64,000 bases of DNA, from NCBI GenBank assembly GCA_903772945.1, contig CAICTM010000264.1, positions 1-64,000 of the forward strand. Direction: 5' to 3'. Below, piece by piece: positions 21,760-33,600 of this stretch. How positions within the stretch are numbered: the first letter of the stretch is position 1; each line of letters opens with the position of its first letter. The translations under genes were made by a program, and so were the position numbers. Source of the DNA: Seminavis robusta (lineage: Eukaryota > Bacillariophyta > Bacillariophyceae > Naviculales > Naviculaceae). The notes beneath the pieces are model-generated. The model had not been told where the DNA came from, ran no database searches, and saw nothing but the letters and a program-made list of their open reading frames with translations.

Positions 21760-22530
21760 ATGATGTCGCTTCGAAGAAAACAGCAATATCTGTCCCTCTG
21801 GTGGACTCTGTCTGTGGTTTGCCTGCTATTGGCCGCCAACAGTCAGGGTTTCTCCCCGTCTCTGCCAGCGTTGACGACGTCCTCCCACAGAACAGGCAGT
21901 GCCCTATTGGCCAAAAAGAAGAAAAAGACCCCCAAAGCGTTATCCTCTCCTGGCGGTGGCTTTGGTTCTGCCACATCCGCTTCTACCGGTCCACAAGTCC
22001 GCGCCGTGACAGGTCATACCGGCAGTGGCACCAAACCACTCCGACAAGCCGCCAATACATTTGATGCCCTTCGCAAAGAATTCGGGACGGAAGTCTGTCG
22101 CGATGTCTACGTACGAGCTCCTCTCAATGACGAACAAACCTTTTGGTTTGTGGGAAAAATCGCCATTAATCCCAATAAAGAAAGTGTGACACCCGACATG
22201 GCTGTGTTGTCGCAAAAACGATTGATTTTGGAATATGCCAAACATCAATTGCGACCGCAAAATTTGGGTGGAAAATTTGAAACCGGTCAAGAAATCTGGT
22301 TGGCACCGGGCGATTCCGAAATGGAAGTCGTACAAAATAAAATTGGACTGGATAAAGTCTCCGGATCGGCCGCCGATCTGCCACACGATTTTGTCGTCAA
22401 GGAAACGGTGGGATTCAATCCGGAAATTTACGTGGGAGACGAAGTCCAAAAGGGTGGATTGCGGGTCCAACGAGATCCCATTACGGGGGCACCCCTGAAA
22501 CCCGTTTTTGAAGTCAATGAGAGTGTGTAG
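21760..22530 (+). CDS. plastid-targeted unknown protein
   Basis: The product is 256 residues. It begins with a hydrophobic signal peptide (about residues 8-27, LSLWWTLSVVCLLLAANSQG), followed directly by FSPSLPAL. Phe at the +1 position after signal cleavage, then a Ser/Thr-rich basic transit region, is the bipartite plastid-import signal of diatoms. The mature part (from about residue 95) contains conserved-looking segments FDALRKEFGTEVCRDVYVRA and FWFVGKIAINP. I do not recognise a catalytic motif, so the function is unknown. It lies divergent to the cyclin gene and shares its CRE-bearing upstream region. Its 3' end converges with the Sec14-like gene. Confidence 0.75.
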   Translation: MMSLRRKQQYLSLWWTLSVVCLLLAANSQGFSPSLPALTTSSHRTGSALLAKKKKKTPKALSSPGGGFGSATSASTGPQVRAVTGHTGSGTKPLRQAANTFDALRKEFGTEVCRDVYVRAPLNDEQTFWFVGKIAINPNKESVTPDMAVLSQKRLILEYAKHQLRPQNLGGKFETGQEIWLAPGDSEMEVVQNKIGLDKVSGSAADLPHDFVVKETVGFNPEIYVGDEVQKGGLRVQRDPITGAPLKPVFEVNESV

Positions 22531-22814
22531 TGACATGTGAAAATGTTGAATGATGATGGTGTCGCAAACTAGACGAACCGAAAGAGAAGCGAGAGACCCA
22601 AAAAGTCGAATCAATCAAACAACCAACATGAAAGCGGTAGGAATGGTCGCCATGAATCAATCTACGTTATGTGATATTCTAGGCCCCGTTCATCAACAAC
22701 CTATATTGCAAATGCACAGTTTTTAAATAATGCTCAGAATCTGCTTTCAGTGTCGGGCATGCTTTAGCTCATCTTTTGCTTTGTGTGGTGTCATGTCATT
22801 GCGTACCGCTATGT

Positions 22815-23759
22815 CTATTCCTTCTTGACCACTATATCGTCAAACATGTCATCATCCACTGCGGCATCAAACGGCAATGCAAAATACTCGTCCACATTGA
22901 ACTCATACGTATGCGTTCCATCCAAGAACGGCTCCAACCGAGCCGGATCTCCACCCAAACTCTCCATCCAAACATCCTTATTACCGGATGTACACATGAC
23001 AATCTTTTCTTTGGTATGAGCATCCACAAAGGGTCGTACAGTGCCCCAGAATGCCTTGAACCAAAAGGGTGCATTGGTCAAATAAAAGCGATGACATCGT
23101 TCGGGATAATGCCGTTGCATAATATCCAACGTGTACTTGTTGGTACTGAGCGGTGGAGCATTCCACAAACTAAATCCCGTGTAATCAATGACAAAGGCAA
23201 TTTTGGAATATCCCTGACGCGTCGAAATGGCAATGGCTTTTTCCATATTCCACACCAAATGACGCATATTGTTGGTTTCGTGTTTGGTGTTCTCTCGAGA
23301 GGGTTGCATGTACACTACCGCGCGACCATCCTTGTCGTACCCACGGACGTAAATCTTGCCCGTGGCATCTTCTTGACGCAAAATTTCTTGAAATTCAGCT
23401 GCTGTCAGTCGATCTCCTCCTTCCTTGTCATTGTTGGCTTCTGCTTCGTCTTTGCGGAAGCAATCTCGTAGCGTCACCACTTGAAATTCATCTCGCCATT
23501 TGATAGTAGCCTTGATTTGCTTCAATGCCTTTTTAACGTTTCCCTGAACACAAAACACAAGACATGATAAGATAAACACCCCAATAAAATTATGGGCCAA
23601 ACACAACCAGCGTACCTTTTCGGCTCGAAAATGACGGAGTGGCATTTCATCGTCCGCCAGTGCCGCCTTTTCTTCCTCCGTCAGCCCTTCCAAGATGTCC
23701 TTCACACCTTGTGCCTCCACTTCAGGCTCTAGATTGCAATTGATGTCGTCCTTGGTCAT
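22815..23759 (-). CDS. Sec14-like CRAL-TRIO protein with an in-frame intron
   Basis: CRAL-TRIO proteins carry phosphoinositides or other hydrophobic ligands between membranes. The lipid-binding core is visible in the second half. KIAFVIDYTGFSLWN is the strand with the conserved Asp and Gly. It is followed by LDIMQRHYPERCHRFYLTNAPFWFKAFW and VDAHTKEKIVM, the classic Sec14 series. I infer two exons, 23616-23759 and 22815-23543. The 72-base stretch 23544-23615 starts GTACGC and ends TTCAG, and its translation is a hydrophobic insert out of place between FRAEK and GNVKKALKQIK. It contains no stop and is a multiple of three, so the unspliced reading is also open. The spliced protein has 290 residues. 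The N-terminal helical domain has the expected EEKAALADDEMPLRHFRAEK pattern. Confidence 0.85.
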   Translation of the reverse strand: MTKDDINCNLEPEVEAQGVKDILEGLTEEEKAALADDEMPLRHFRAEKVRWLCLAHNFIGVFILSCLVFCVQGNVKKALKQIKATIKWRDEFQVVTLRDCFRKDEAEANNDKEGGDRLTAAEFQEILRQEDATGKIYVRGYDKDGRAVVYMQPSRENTKHETNNMRHLVWNMEKAIAISTRQGYSKIAFVIDYTGFSLWNAPPLSTNKYTLDIMQRHYPERCHRFYLTNAPFWFKAFWGTVRPFVDAHTKEKIVMCTSGNKDVWMESLGGDPARLEPFLDGTHTYEFNVDEYFALPFDAAVDDDMFDDIVVKKE

Positions 23760-24117
23760 GGTTTGCTCGGCTACAACGTGTTATGCTACCGTACTTCGAA
23801 AAGGACTTACTTTGACGACGAACCTTGTGGAAGCAGCCCAAAAAATGAGAGAAACGGCCACATGGAATTACAGCGATCCTGCAAATCTAAGCCAACGAAA
23901 CCGTAAATAGTTTACGTGTGGCTCTGGCCACAATGCACCGCATCGAAGGATCAGCCCAAAACAACCTCATACCACATCAACGAAAGCAAACCACCGTTCC
24001 TGGGCAGCTTCGCATCCCGCTTTTTATTTTAAAATGAAACAATCTCTATCATATTTTTACACTGTATCCTAGCTAGCTAGCCCTCCTTTTTTCAGAAAGA
24101 AGAACTGCTGCATTTTT
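23760..24117. other. intergenic
   Basis: This is upstream sequence of the Sec14-like gene and the 3' flank of cyclase copy 1. A CTAGCTAG motif lies at about 24070. No gene is seen. Confidence 0.5.
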
Positions 24118-27100
24118 CTAATGCGCCGAGTAGCGGCTCCCATCCATGCCGTCATCGTCGTCACCGGAGGCATCCAAGTCGTTGCGAGAATTGTTAAGTC
24201 GCCTGTACAAGCTCTGCCTATGTTCATCATCATCATTGTCATCACTTTCACTTTCTACAATTCGCCGTAGCTCTTCCTTGGCCTCCTTGGCGGCGTACGT
24301 TTCTTCCACCCGCTTCTTCATGCGCTTGCAGAGCTCTTCGCCTCTCTGTTCCCATTCGGCTCGATTCATCTCGGCATAAGTCAAATACTCATCACTGGAA
24401 ACACCAAAGACTCCACATTCCCTCAGCTTTTTGGCCAAGGGAATTACATAATTGTCGTAGAACCAAAGCTCTCCTTTGTACCACCCATCCGATGGATCCT
24501 TCTCCGCTCTACCAGCCTTGTAGGCTGCATACATCTCCTCATACAACCGCTCATTCCACTTGATGTAGACATGCCAGTGTTGCATGGTGTGGGAAACATC
24601 CGATGCTTGAATCACGTGCTCCAAGACAATTGTTGCCTTTGTATTCATGTCATCTTGCCGGAATGATTTGTTCATATGAGCAGCAGGCACCGAAGTTTCC
24701 TCTTCCTTCTTTTCATCCGAGGGATGGAAGGTGAGATCCCACATGAGATTCCGTTTGGCTTTGAGGTCCTTTTCAAAAATGTCAGTGGCCAGAACACAGT
24801 GAATGAGGAGTTGTCGGAAGCGCTTTTGTTCACTTTCGGTAGCACAAATGCATTCGCGGAAGTGCTTGTACTTTGGCAGCATCAACAGCTCCAGTGCAAC
24901 ATCCACAGATCTCTGCTCTGCTACACTTTTGTTGTTGTAGAGCCCTGCAATATCGGGAAGCTCCTTGGCCATTTGCCCATTGGGAACACCTTCATGGCCT
25001 ACAAGCAAACAGTGGTAGGTTAGCACACATAAAAGGATCCTCCTTATTCAGAGACAGATGCAACTTACCAACATCATGAATCAATGCAGCAAAGACAACA
25101 GCAAACTGAGTCAATGGATCACTGCTGATTCCATAGGTAAAGTGGTGCAAATCCAAGGTGGTAATCCCTTCTTCATTGTTGTTGTGACCATCTGCATAGG
25201 CAATGCGTTTCAAGAGTTTGGTAGCCGATAAAATCACATGGCTTGCATGTTCGAAATTATGAAAGGAATTCTGTTAAAATTCATCATCATCAAAAGATGA
25301 GAAGAAGACTGATGTGAGTGTATCAACATTGCAGACTGGCAATGCAACATTCTGGAGGGTGTGATCGTACCTTTCGGTAACCGGAAGCAATGGCAGCCAC
25401 ATAGAATCGCAGTTCCGTGACCACCACCGCAGGCAAATCAACTTCTTCGTGGTGGGCCCTGGCAACTGCATCTGCATTGTAGGCTGGAAGTGGAACGGCC
25501 ATGCTCAGCTCACCAATGAAACTTCTTGCCTGCCCTAGCCTGGGTTGCAGACCACGATGATTGCTAGGACTCATCTGAGGGTCTCGACTGGCTACAACTC
25601 GCTTCAGAAGCGACGACAGTGCGCCCGTGTTCCACTCGACAAGTCGTTCCAACGAACGACTTAACTTTGTCTCCCCAATTACCCCCATCAAGACTTGTTC
25701 CGGACCACCCATATTCAGTGTGGACATGGAGACTCTCGGTGCCCGTTTGAATCCGCGACGTAGGTGCGCCGCTTCTTCCGTACTAAACTCACCACTGTCG
25801 ACGGCAGATGAGTCCCCACAGGAACTATTGCTCATTCCCGATGCCACAGAAGCAGATGATTGTCCAATCTTTAGCCAATATGTTTGCAAATCGCCTTTTC
25901 CTTTTGCGTGAACCAATTCATCTCGAGGGACAACCCAGTTACCCTTGCCCCGTTTCTGTAGCAAGTTGGCTGATGCCTCTGACAAGTGGATCTTGTTCTT
26001 GATTCCTGTTGATTCCATTCTTGCGGCTGCAATTATATAATATGTTGAAAGACTGTTAGAACATGACTTGGTGAATTTTCTGAAGGACAACAGTCAAGAA
26101 CCCCTTACCAAAATTCATTGTCTAGGAAGCGAAAACCGTGGAGAGAGGGGGGAGTTAGACCACAATCTTTTCGCTTGGAAAGGGGCAACTCTGGCTGGAT
26201 GAACGTACATCTCCAAACAACTGGAAGCGGGCCTTCTCGCCCCTTAGCACTCCAGCCTTTTATCATCATTGCAAACAAGACAAAACAGATGTCAGCACAA
26301 CATCCTTCAGTGTTGCCCTCATTCGCAAATATTGCATTGCCGGTCCTTACCGTGACAGGGCCACTGTGGATTCCAAAACGCAGAGCCAATTCGGCTGTTC
26401 CAGGACCCAATGTAGCCTCTAATGCCTTGGCCAGTTCTGAAGTTCTCAAAAGTGATGTACGAGCAAATCTAACCAATGCTTCGAGGTGATCTTCTCGAGG
26501 GTCTAGTAGTAGTGGCACCGTATTGGACGACAACGAGACGTGGAGGGTAAGCCAGAAGTCCATTTCGAGGAACGTGAAAGATCAAGAACAACACAATGCC
26601 AACCTACCTGGCAGTCCCGTTGCAGCAACGTAGCAATCCCCTGTCATGCACGAAGAGTGGGCAAAGAAAAGAGGGATTGATCAGAGCCATCTTCTTTGTA
26701 AAGCGACTGACGTGATGGTTGGGGTTGTGGCATTGACTTACCAATCTTTTGGTATCGAAGAGAAGGAGAAACGATGAGACAAAATAACGAAGACAGGTGA
26801 GGATTGAGGGAATTGTTATTCGTTTCTTTGCTTTGCCGTTCACCTGGCCGAGATTCGCTTTCCCAGTAGCTTACCGTCTCAACTTTGAAGATACGAAACC
26901 TTATCGAAAAGAAGGCAAACGACGAGACGAGTAACGAAGGTAAGTGACGCTCGTGTGAATTGTGTTTCATTTCATCATCTCTCTGCCGTTCCACACGACG
27001 AGATTGCACTTGCTATAATAGTTGCGTTTGTTGTTCCCTCTCTTACCTTCGTGCAGCTTTATCCATGGATCTGTACAGTGTCTCTAGCAGTCGGAACACC

Positions 27101-28976
27101 TGACTCGGATCCCGTTCACTGCTCCATGCCGTGAACCCTACGTGAAAAAAGCAAAAGCAAGAACGAGGGTGAGATAGATGCGTGAATTCAATTGACTCGT
27201 CGAGGAACCTCGTGCACTGTTTCGTTACTCACCAGAAATATCGGCAAACATGACGGATGCATTGGGGAACAAATCGGCAATTGGTTCACTATCATTGATA
27301 TCGAGCAATCCATCAATGCCATCTCCGGGATGCAGAAATGACTTGAGTCGTCGTTTCGGTGTATGAATGACGGGCGCCAATCCTGCCCGTGATGGTGGTG
27401 GTGGCAGTCGCTCGTCATGCGGTGCCGTCTCTTGTTGTAAATTCATCTTGTACGCTTTCTTTTGTTGTTTTTTGCGTGCTTTGCGTTGTTTGGCGGCATT
27501 TTCGAGCAATTGTGCCTTGACATTGGACGGAAAGAGATTGCTGACAAGTGCATCGGTGCGTTTGGCGGTTTCAACGACCCGATTGGATCGTTGTTCGACG
27601 GCACAATCGTAGCAGATGAATACGCCAATGGTGCAGAGAAAGACTCCCAGAAAAATCCATCGGGCCCACATGGGTGCATTGGACAAATAGGAATCGCGCA
27701 ATTCTTCCGTGGCACAGACGCGGAGGCGGTAGTGACAAAGAGATGTTGTGTTGGAAGTTGTCGTTGTTGTATTGTCGTATTGCATCACGGCTGCGAATTG
27801 TGCAAAGGTGGAATTGACCGAATAGGGAGCACTAAATGTGGTGGGATCGTCGCTCCAATCCCCGACCCCCACGTAGCTGACTTGATTTTGGGCATTGTAT
27901 TCAAAGGAGAATTCCTTAGTATTATTGGGGATGCCATCACAGGAACTCTCGACGACCACGAGCAGTGTGGCATCATCCTTCAAATCATTCTCTTTGAGAA
28001 TGTCTTGCAAGAATCCCGTCCAGGAAAATTCGAAATAAATGGCGGCGACGAATGGGTCAAGCAGAGTTGTTGGAATTGCATGATAGAGTCCGGCGTGGGG
28101 TGTCGTGTACTCGACATAATCGGTGCCATTGGCCGTGTGAAAGAGAAAATCCGAGAGGACACCACTGGGTTGTCGTGTCATGGCGCGCAAAGCTTGTGCT
28201 CGAATGGGTGTCGACATTTGATCAAACATACGCACACCGTTATTGGAGGGTTGTGACAATTGCCACAGTGGAAAGATCATGTCTCGTCGTTGTGGTTGTT
28301 CCAGGTCAATGGCTTGTCCATGTTCCATGCGATAAATGCCATCCATGACGGTTCGATTGGAGTCTATATAAAAGACCGTGTCTTGTTCTGATAGTTGTTG
28401 TTCTGATTCGGAAGAAGAAGAAAACGTCGAAGGAGAATTGGAGTAACCGTGTATATCGGTAATGACCGCTTGATATTGTTTCCCTTCGATATAACCCGCA
28501 TAGGCTTCCCACAGTTGTCTCGTATCGGGCGTGACGAGTGGCGCGTACGTGATGGCCGAAGCACCAGCGAGTTGTTGCGCTGTTTCAGTTTGTTGTGCAA
28601 AATCGGCAAACGTCACGTAGGGCCATTCGGCTGACATTTCGTCGGCTTGATAGTGCAGCGATTCCGCCAGACTCTGGGCGACCAATCGACGATCGTCCAA
28701 ACGATCCAAAAAGCCCTCAATCAGTTCTTGACCGAATCGTTCAAACTCGGACGCAAACGTCGACTCTTGGTTGAGTCGCACCGTAATAAACAGAATTTCG
28801 GCACCAATGGTCCCGATAGTAATCATCAAGGCAAACACAAATGTCCGAATCACATTCATCATGCGCAATTCTTGCTTTACCACCGCAAACGATGCCGAGT
28901 CGGCCATGGAAACAACACTGTCGCTATCACCACCTTGACTGTCCAAGTCACCCGCTGCAGAAAAATCGTCGTCCAT
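24118..28976 (-). CDS. receptor-type nucleotide cyclase-phosphodiesterase, copy 1
   Basis: The chain is 1282 residues in 11 exons: 27233-28976, 27047-27137, 26875-26899, 26742-26745, 26608-26640, 26351-26502, 26209-26256, 26109-26121, 25371-26026, 25069-25270 and 24118-24998. Every junction is GT-AG and the sum is in frame. Membrane segments lie at about residues 40-62 and 437-460. They enclose a CHASE-like ectodomain (TYAPLVTPDTRQLWEAYA; MFDQMSTPIRAQALRAMT). The class III cyclase follows, with metal Asp residues in FADISGF and IGDCY and transition-state Asn/Arg in TMNFAARMESTG. Glu in KVETIGD favours GTP, but the partner position, usually Cys in guanylyl cyclases, is Gln (FQLFGD). The phosphodiesterase has NSFHNFEHASHV and HDVGHEGVPN. 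The start at MDDD matches copy 2. Such fusions are reported in diatoms, in one case linked to sexual signalling in Seminavis. Confidence 0.9.
26742..26745 (-). other. 4-base microexon (ATTG) of cyclase copy 1
   Basis: On the minus strand the four bases ATTG are preceded by a pyrimidine tract and CAAAAG, and followed by GTAAGT. They are needed to encode Ile and the first base of Gly in VETIGDCY, which holds a metal-binding Asp. The next exon starts GGGATTGC after CATGACAG. In copy 2 the same four bases (ATCG) simply begin the next exon. Skipping the microexon would shift the frame of the whole rest of the enzyme. Confidence 0.75.
26900..27046 (-). promoter_or_regulatory. conserved intron with segment complementary to its own 5' splice site (copy 1)
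   Basis: Plus-strand bases 27042-27052 (CTTACCTTCGT, spanning the exon end and donor) are the exact reverse complement of 26934-26944 inside the same intron. In the pre-mRNA this could form an 11-bp helix with a loop of about 97 bases that hides the donor. The corresponding intron of copy 2 (33236-33388) has the same arrangement. The intron is about 90% identical between copies over some 115 bases, above the neighbouring exon. Confidence 0.65.
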
Positions 28977-30691
28977 TTTGCTAGTTGTTGTATACTGTTG
29001 TATGATATGGAGAGGAGAAGAGAGGTTGGTATGGCTTGAGCAGCAATTGCTGGAAGCGGAAGCGAAGGATGTGCAGAGAGGTTGTAATAGACTTCGCACA
29101 AGCAACTACAGCAACCGGAATGACAGTGACACACCAAGAAAGAGGGAAAAGCACTTTCAAGCCACTTCAAAAGACCTCGGTGAAAAGCATGTTGAAACAG
29201 GCCACGAGAACGCAGGAAATTTGAACTGGACATCTTTGTGGATGACTGGTCTACGTGATTACAGTAGTTGGAGAAACGGAAGCACCCCTTTTACAGTACA
29301 GCATGTACAGTAAAGCTCGTCAGCACCAATAGTCTTCAGAATGTATTCCCATCAATCCCACTTTAAAAGGAGAAGTCACCGTTCCTAGAATTAACAAGAA
29401 CTCCACCCTTTTATGTCCAGTACTCTTGGAGCAAAGTCTGCCCACTCTGATTGAATTATCGGATTACACACCTCCCTGTCCGCGAAAAAGCTACTGAGTT
29501 TTCACTCTAAATCTACTTTTCACTGAAAAGTTCAAGACTTCTCTAGAACTGGTTTTTGCCAGTCATTGACTGGTTCACACGAACACAGCTTTGGCCACTA
29601 CAGTATGTCCGAAGCGGCAACACACTAGTCTAGTCCACATGTACCGGTATGTAATAAATCTAATTGCTTCCTCACAACATCACTACTGTAATGCCCGGAA
29701 GCAGTGCGTTTGTGCGTTTACCGATCGTCATTGTTGCTATTAATTATTCAATAGAGAATAGAGTAGCTACGGAGCTTCTAGTTGGTTCGAACCTAGCTAA
29801 GAAAGCTATTGCTTTAATTAATGTGCCTTAGGCTGTTTATTCAATTGCGAAATGGCCAGAGAAAATCTGCGTTAAGGAGGAGATACAAAAGAGCTTACCA
29901 AAGCATGATTGCAGGGCCATTCTTGAATGGCCCTGTCTAATTCATTTCGGTGGAGTCAGAAGCAACACTCCCCGGCCACCACTGCCGAGCTGCCGAGAAG
30001 GTCTCCTTTTGGAGCGGTGGAGGGCAGGATTGCAGGGCAATCGCGGCCGGGGCCAACCGATTCGATTCCCACTCCCACACTTCCCAACCTGCATTCGTCT
30101 GCACCATCAAACCCTGAAGCTCACCACTCGCCGCCATGGACGGTAGAGTGAGTGACTCGACTCGAGTTGCCAGGTGCCAAGTGGCTGGACCTCGCGTACA
30201 ATCGGGCCTTGTTTATGCTTAGCTGCGTTCCCTGGTCATGACCTACATGGATTAGAACTTTTGGGTCTTCGCATCGTCTCTCTCTATTACTTTTAATATA
30301 ATGAAGGTGCCGCCGAATACGGCCTTCTCGCTCGAATCAGAGTCCCAAGTAAATCGCCTCGGCTCCAGGGTGGCTCTACGGGCGGTCTCATGTTGTTGAA
30401 TTCTATGAGCTATTCTATGCTTCCTCGTTCGAGCACCGTGGTTGCTTCGCGTACTGCCGTTTCTTCGTGGCATATTTCTCCGGCAGCAGCCAGTCCGCAT
30501 CGACGGAATGTAACAACATTGAAAGCAAAGCCAGTGCTGCAAACACAGACAGCACAACACGTGCAAGGCGCAAAGCTACCGGAAAGAAATCTCTGTATTG
30601 AAGATACTAGCTAATTATGTATGTTTTTTACGCATGTCAAAGTTCATGTAGCGCCACTGGCATCATCATCGTGGATCTGACTCGAGTGCAA
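28977..30691. other. intergenic between the two cyclase genes
   Basis: It holds upstream sequence of copy 1 and 3' flank of copy 2. A perfect 11-bp hairpin with a 2-base loop is at 29912-29935. No gene is convincing; the short frames near 29927-30151 and 30390-30614 have no conserved features. Confidence 0.5.
29912..29935. repeat. perfect 11-bp inverted repeat
   Basis: CAGGGCCATTC, then TT, then its exact reverse complement GAATGGCCCTG. It is not followed by a T-run that would suggest a terminator. Function unknown. Confidence 0.6.
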
Positions 30692-33600
30692 TCAATGTTC
30701 TTTGTAGCTGTGATGGCTCTCGTCGTTGTCCTCCTCTTCCCCCTCTTCCAAGAGATCGGCGCTTTCCTTGTGGAATATTTCGCGGTATCCACGCTCATCA
30801 CGTTCCCACAGAATCGACCGCCTGTCTCGCTTCTTTTCCCCTTCTTTTTCACACCTGAACTTCATCTTTTTGCAGATCTCTTCCCCGCGTCGTTCCCATT
30901 CATCTCTATTTTGTTGGGCATAGGTCAAATACTCATCACTAGAGACACCAAAAACCCCACACTCTTTGAGCTTCCTTGCAAGTGGGATCACATAGTTGTC
31001 ATAGAACCAAAGCTCTCCCTTGTACCAACCCTCAGAAGGGTCCTTGTCAGAGCGCCCTGCCTTGTAGGCGGCATACATCTCTTGGAACAGTCGCTCATTC
31101 CACTTGATGTAGACATGCCAGTGTTGCATTGTGTGTGATACATCAGAGGCTTGGATGATGTGCTCCAAAACTATTGTGGCCTTGCAGTTCATGTCGTCTT
31201 CAGCGGGGCTTTCTGCAGGAGCTTTATGGAAGGCCTGTTCCCAGCGCTGGTTTCTCTTTGCCTTGAGGTCCTTCTCAAAGATGTCAGTAGCAAGCACACA
31301 GTGAATGAGAAGCTTCCTGAACCGTGCCCGGCCAATTTGATCGCCAAAGATGCAATCCCTCAAGTTCTTGTACTTTGGTTGCATCAGCAGCTCCAAAGCC
31401 ACATCAACAGACCGTTGCTCAGCAATGCTCTTGTTGTCATACTGAGTGGCAATTTGTGGGAGCTCCTTGGCAAGCTGTCCATTTGGAACACCTTCATGGC
31501 CTGCAAAGAAAATAGTAGGCAAGCAAATGTGGTTTGTGTTAGTCACCATTACAAACACTTTGGGAGAAAAAGGGCTTTCCTGTAAACGCCAGACTTTCCA
31601 CTCACCAACATCATGAATCAATGCAGCAAAGACAACTGCGAACTGAGTCAGCGGATCACTGCTGATACCATATGTAAAATGATGCAAGTCTTCAGTAGTG
31701 ACACCGTGTTCTTCATTTGCATGACCATCAGCATAGGCGATTCTCTTCAAGAGTTTGGTAGCCGATAATATCACATGGCTTGCATGCTCAAAATTATGAA
31801 AGGAATTCTGGAAAGTTCATATTCATAGATGCGTGGGAGAAGAAGAAGGTGAGCTTTATATAATTGAAGTGGAGGGGATGCATCTCCGGTGGCCGTACCT
31901 TTCGGTAGCCAGAAGCAATGGCAGCAATATACATGCGCAGCTCGAAACGAACTTGACGCGGAAGTTGGAAGCCCGATGTGTCATGTATCCTGGCTACAAG
32001 TCCGGCGTCATACTCGGGCATTGGCACAAACAACTCCATCTCATCCATGAAACTTCGGGAAGCCCCTGCTGGGATATCTCGCGAAGAGCTATCCTTCTGC
32101 AACGGCTCCACTGAACCACCCCGGCTGACAACAACCTTCTCCAGGAGGGAAAGAAGAGCACCAGTGTTCCATTCTACAAGGCGGTCAATGGAACGATTCA
32201 ACTTGCTTCCTCCGATAACACCCATTAGGACTGCCTCAGAGGCTCCACCACTACACACTGGAGCACCCAGAGGAGATTGGATGGCCACAGTATCCTTGGT
32301 CATAAACTCACTGCTGCTCACAGAACCAGAGCAACTGCTGGCTGCAGTCGAAGAAGCACCAGAGGCCCCCGTCAACAACCAGTAGGTGTTAAGTTCACCT
32401 TTGCCTTTAGCAAAGACAGTTTCCGCCCTCTGGGAAATCCAATGTGCTTTCCCACGCTTGACGAGAATGTCAGCTGTAGCCTGTGATAGATGGATCTTGT
32501 TCGGCACTCCTGTTGATTCCATTCTTGCAGCTGTGGGCACAAGGAAGGGGTTTGTTAGAGGATTGAATCCATAGCAGAAGGCAGTTCACTCGATGCGAAC
32601 GAAGTCTTACCAAGATTCATTGTCTAGTAGGAAAATGAAACCATCAGCAACATAGAGAGACAGGGCAGATTAGGTCAAGCTCTTCCAAGGCAGTCCTCTC
32701 AGAGCAAACTCGAATTCTTACATCTCCAAACAACTGGAACCGTGCCTTCTCGCCTCGAAGTACTCCAGCCTGCCAAGTGTTGCAAACATGATAAGGAATC
32801 AGCATAACACTCCACAAGATGTCACTGATGCCTCCAGCAAACTGCTGGTGCTTACCGTGACAGGACCACTGTGGATTCCAAACCGCAGGGCCAATTCAGA
32901 AGTTCCTGGGCCAAGGGTAGATTCCAAGGCATTGGTCAATTCATTGGTGCGAAGGAGTGATGTTCTGGCAAAACGAGTAAGAGCCTCGACGTGGTCGTCA
33001 CGTTGATCTGGAGAAGAATGAAATTACAGTCCGTCAGGGTCGACTTCTCCCTGAATGTTTCAAAACGAGGCCAACGTACCTGGCAATCCGGTGGCAGCGA
33101 CATAGCAATCCCCGATCTGTGACGAGGCAAGCATTGCACATCCAACAGAGTGAGCAAAGTTTGAGAAAGGATGCTAGGGGCCACGGATTGAGAAGCCTGG
33201 AAATGCTTACCGTCTCGACCTTGAATACCCTGAACCTTTATCCAAAAGAAGCAAAAGGACAAGACAAGTAACGAAGGTAAGTGAGGATCGTGTGAATTGT
33301 GTTTCATTTCATCTCTCTGTCGTTCAACACGGCGAGATTGCACTTGCTAGTTGCGTTTGTTGTTCTTTTTATTGTGCTCCTCTCTTACCTTCGTGCAGCT
33401 TTGTCCATGGAGCGATAGAGGGTTTCCAACAGCTTGAAGACCTGGCTGGGGTCACGTTCACTGCTCCATGCGGTAAAGCCTGGTCACGCATTATGAGTGA
33501 AAGGGAAAGCATGATGTGCGACAGGTAAGATCTTCGAACCATGAGGAGTGGGATGGACACATTTAACGAGCAAACACACACGTACCCGCGACATCGGCAA

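Noticed and set aside
28977-29105. 43-residue N-terminal extension of cyclase copy 1
   Set aside because: Copy 2 starts at the matching MDDD and has no such extension, so the leader is probably untranslated.
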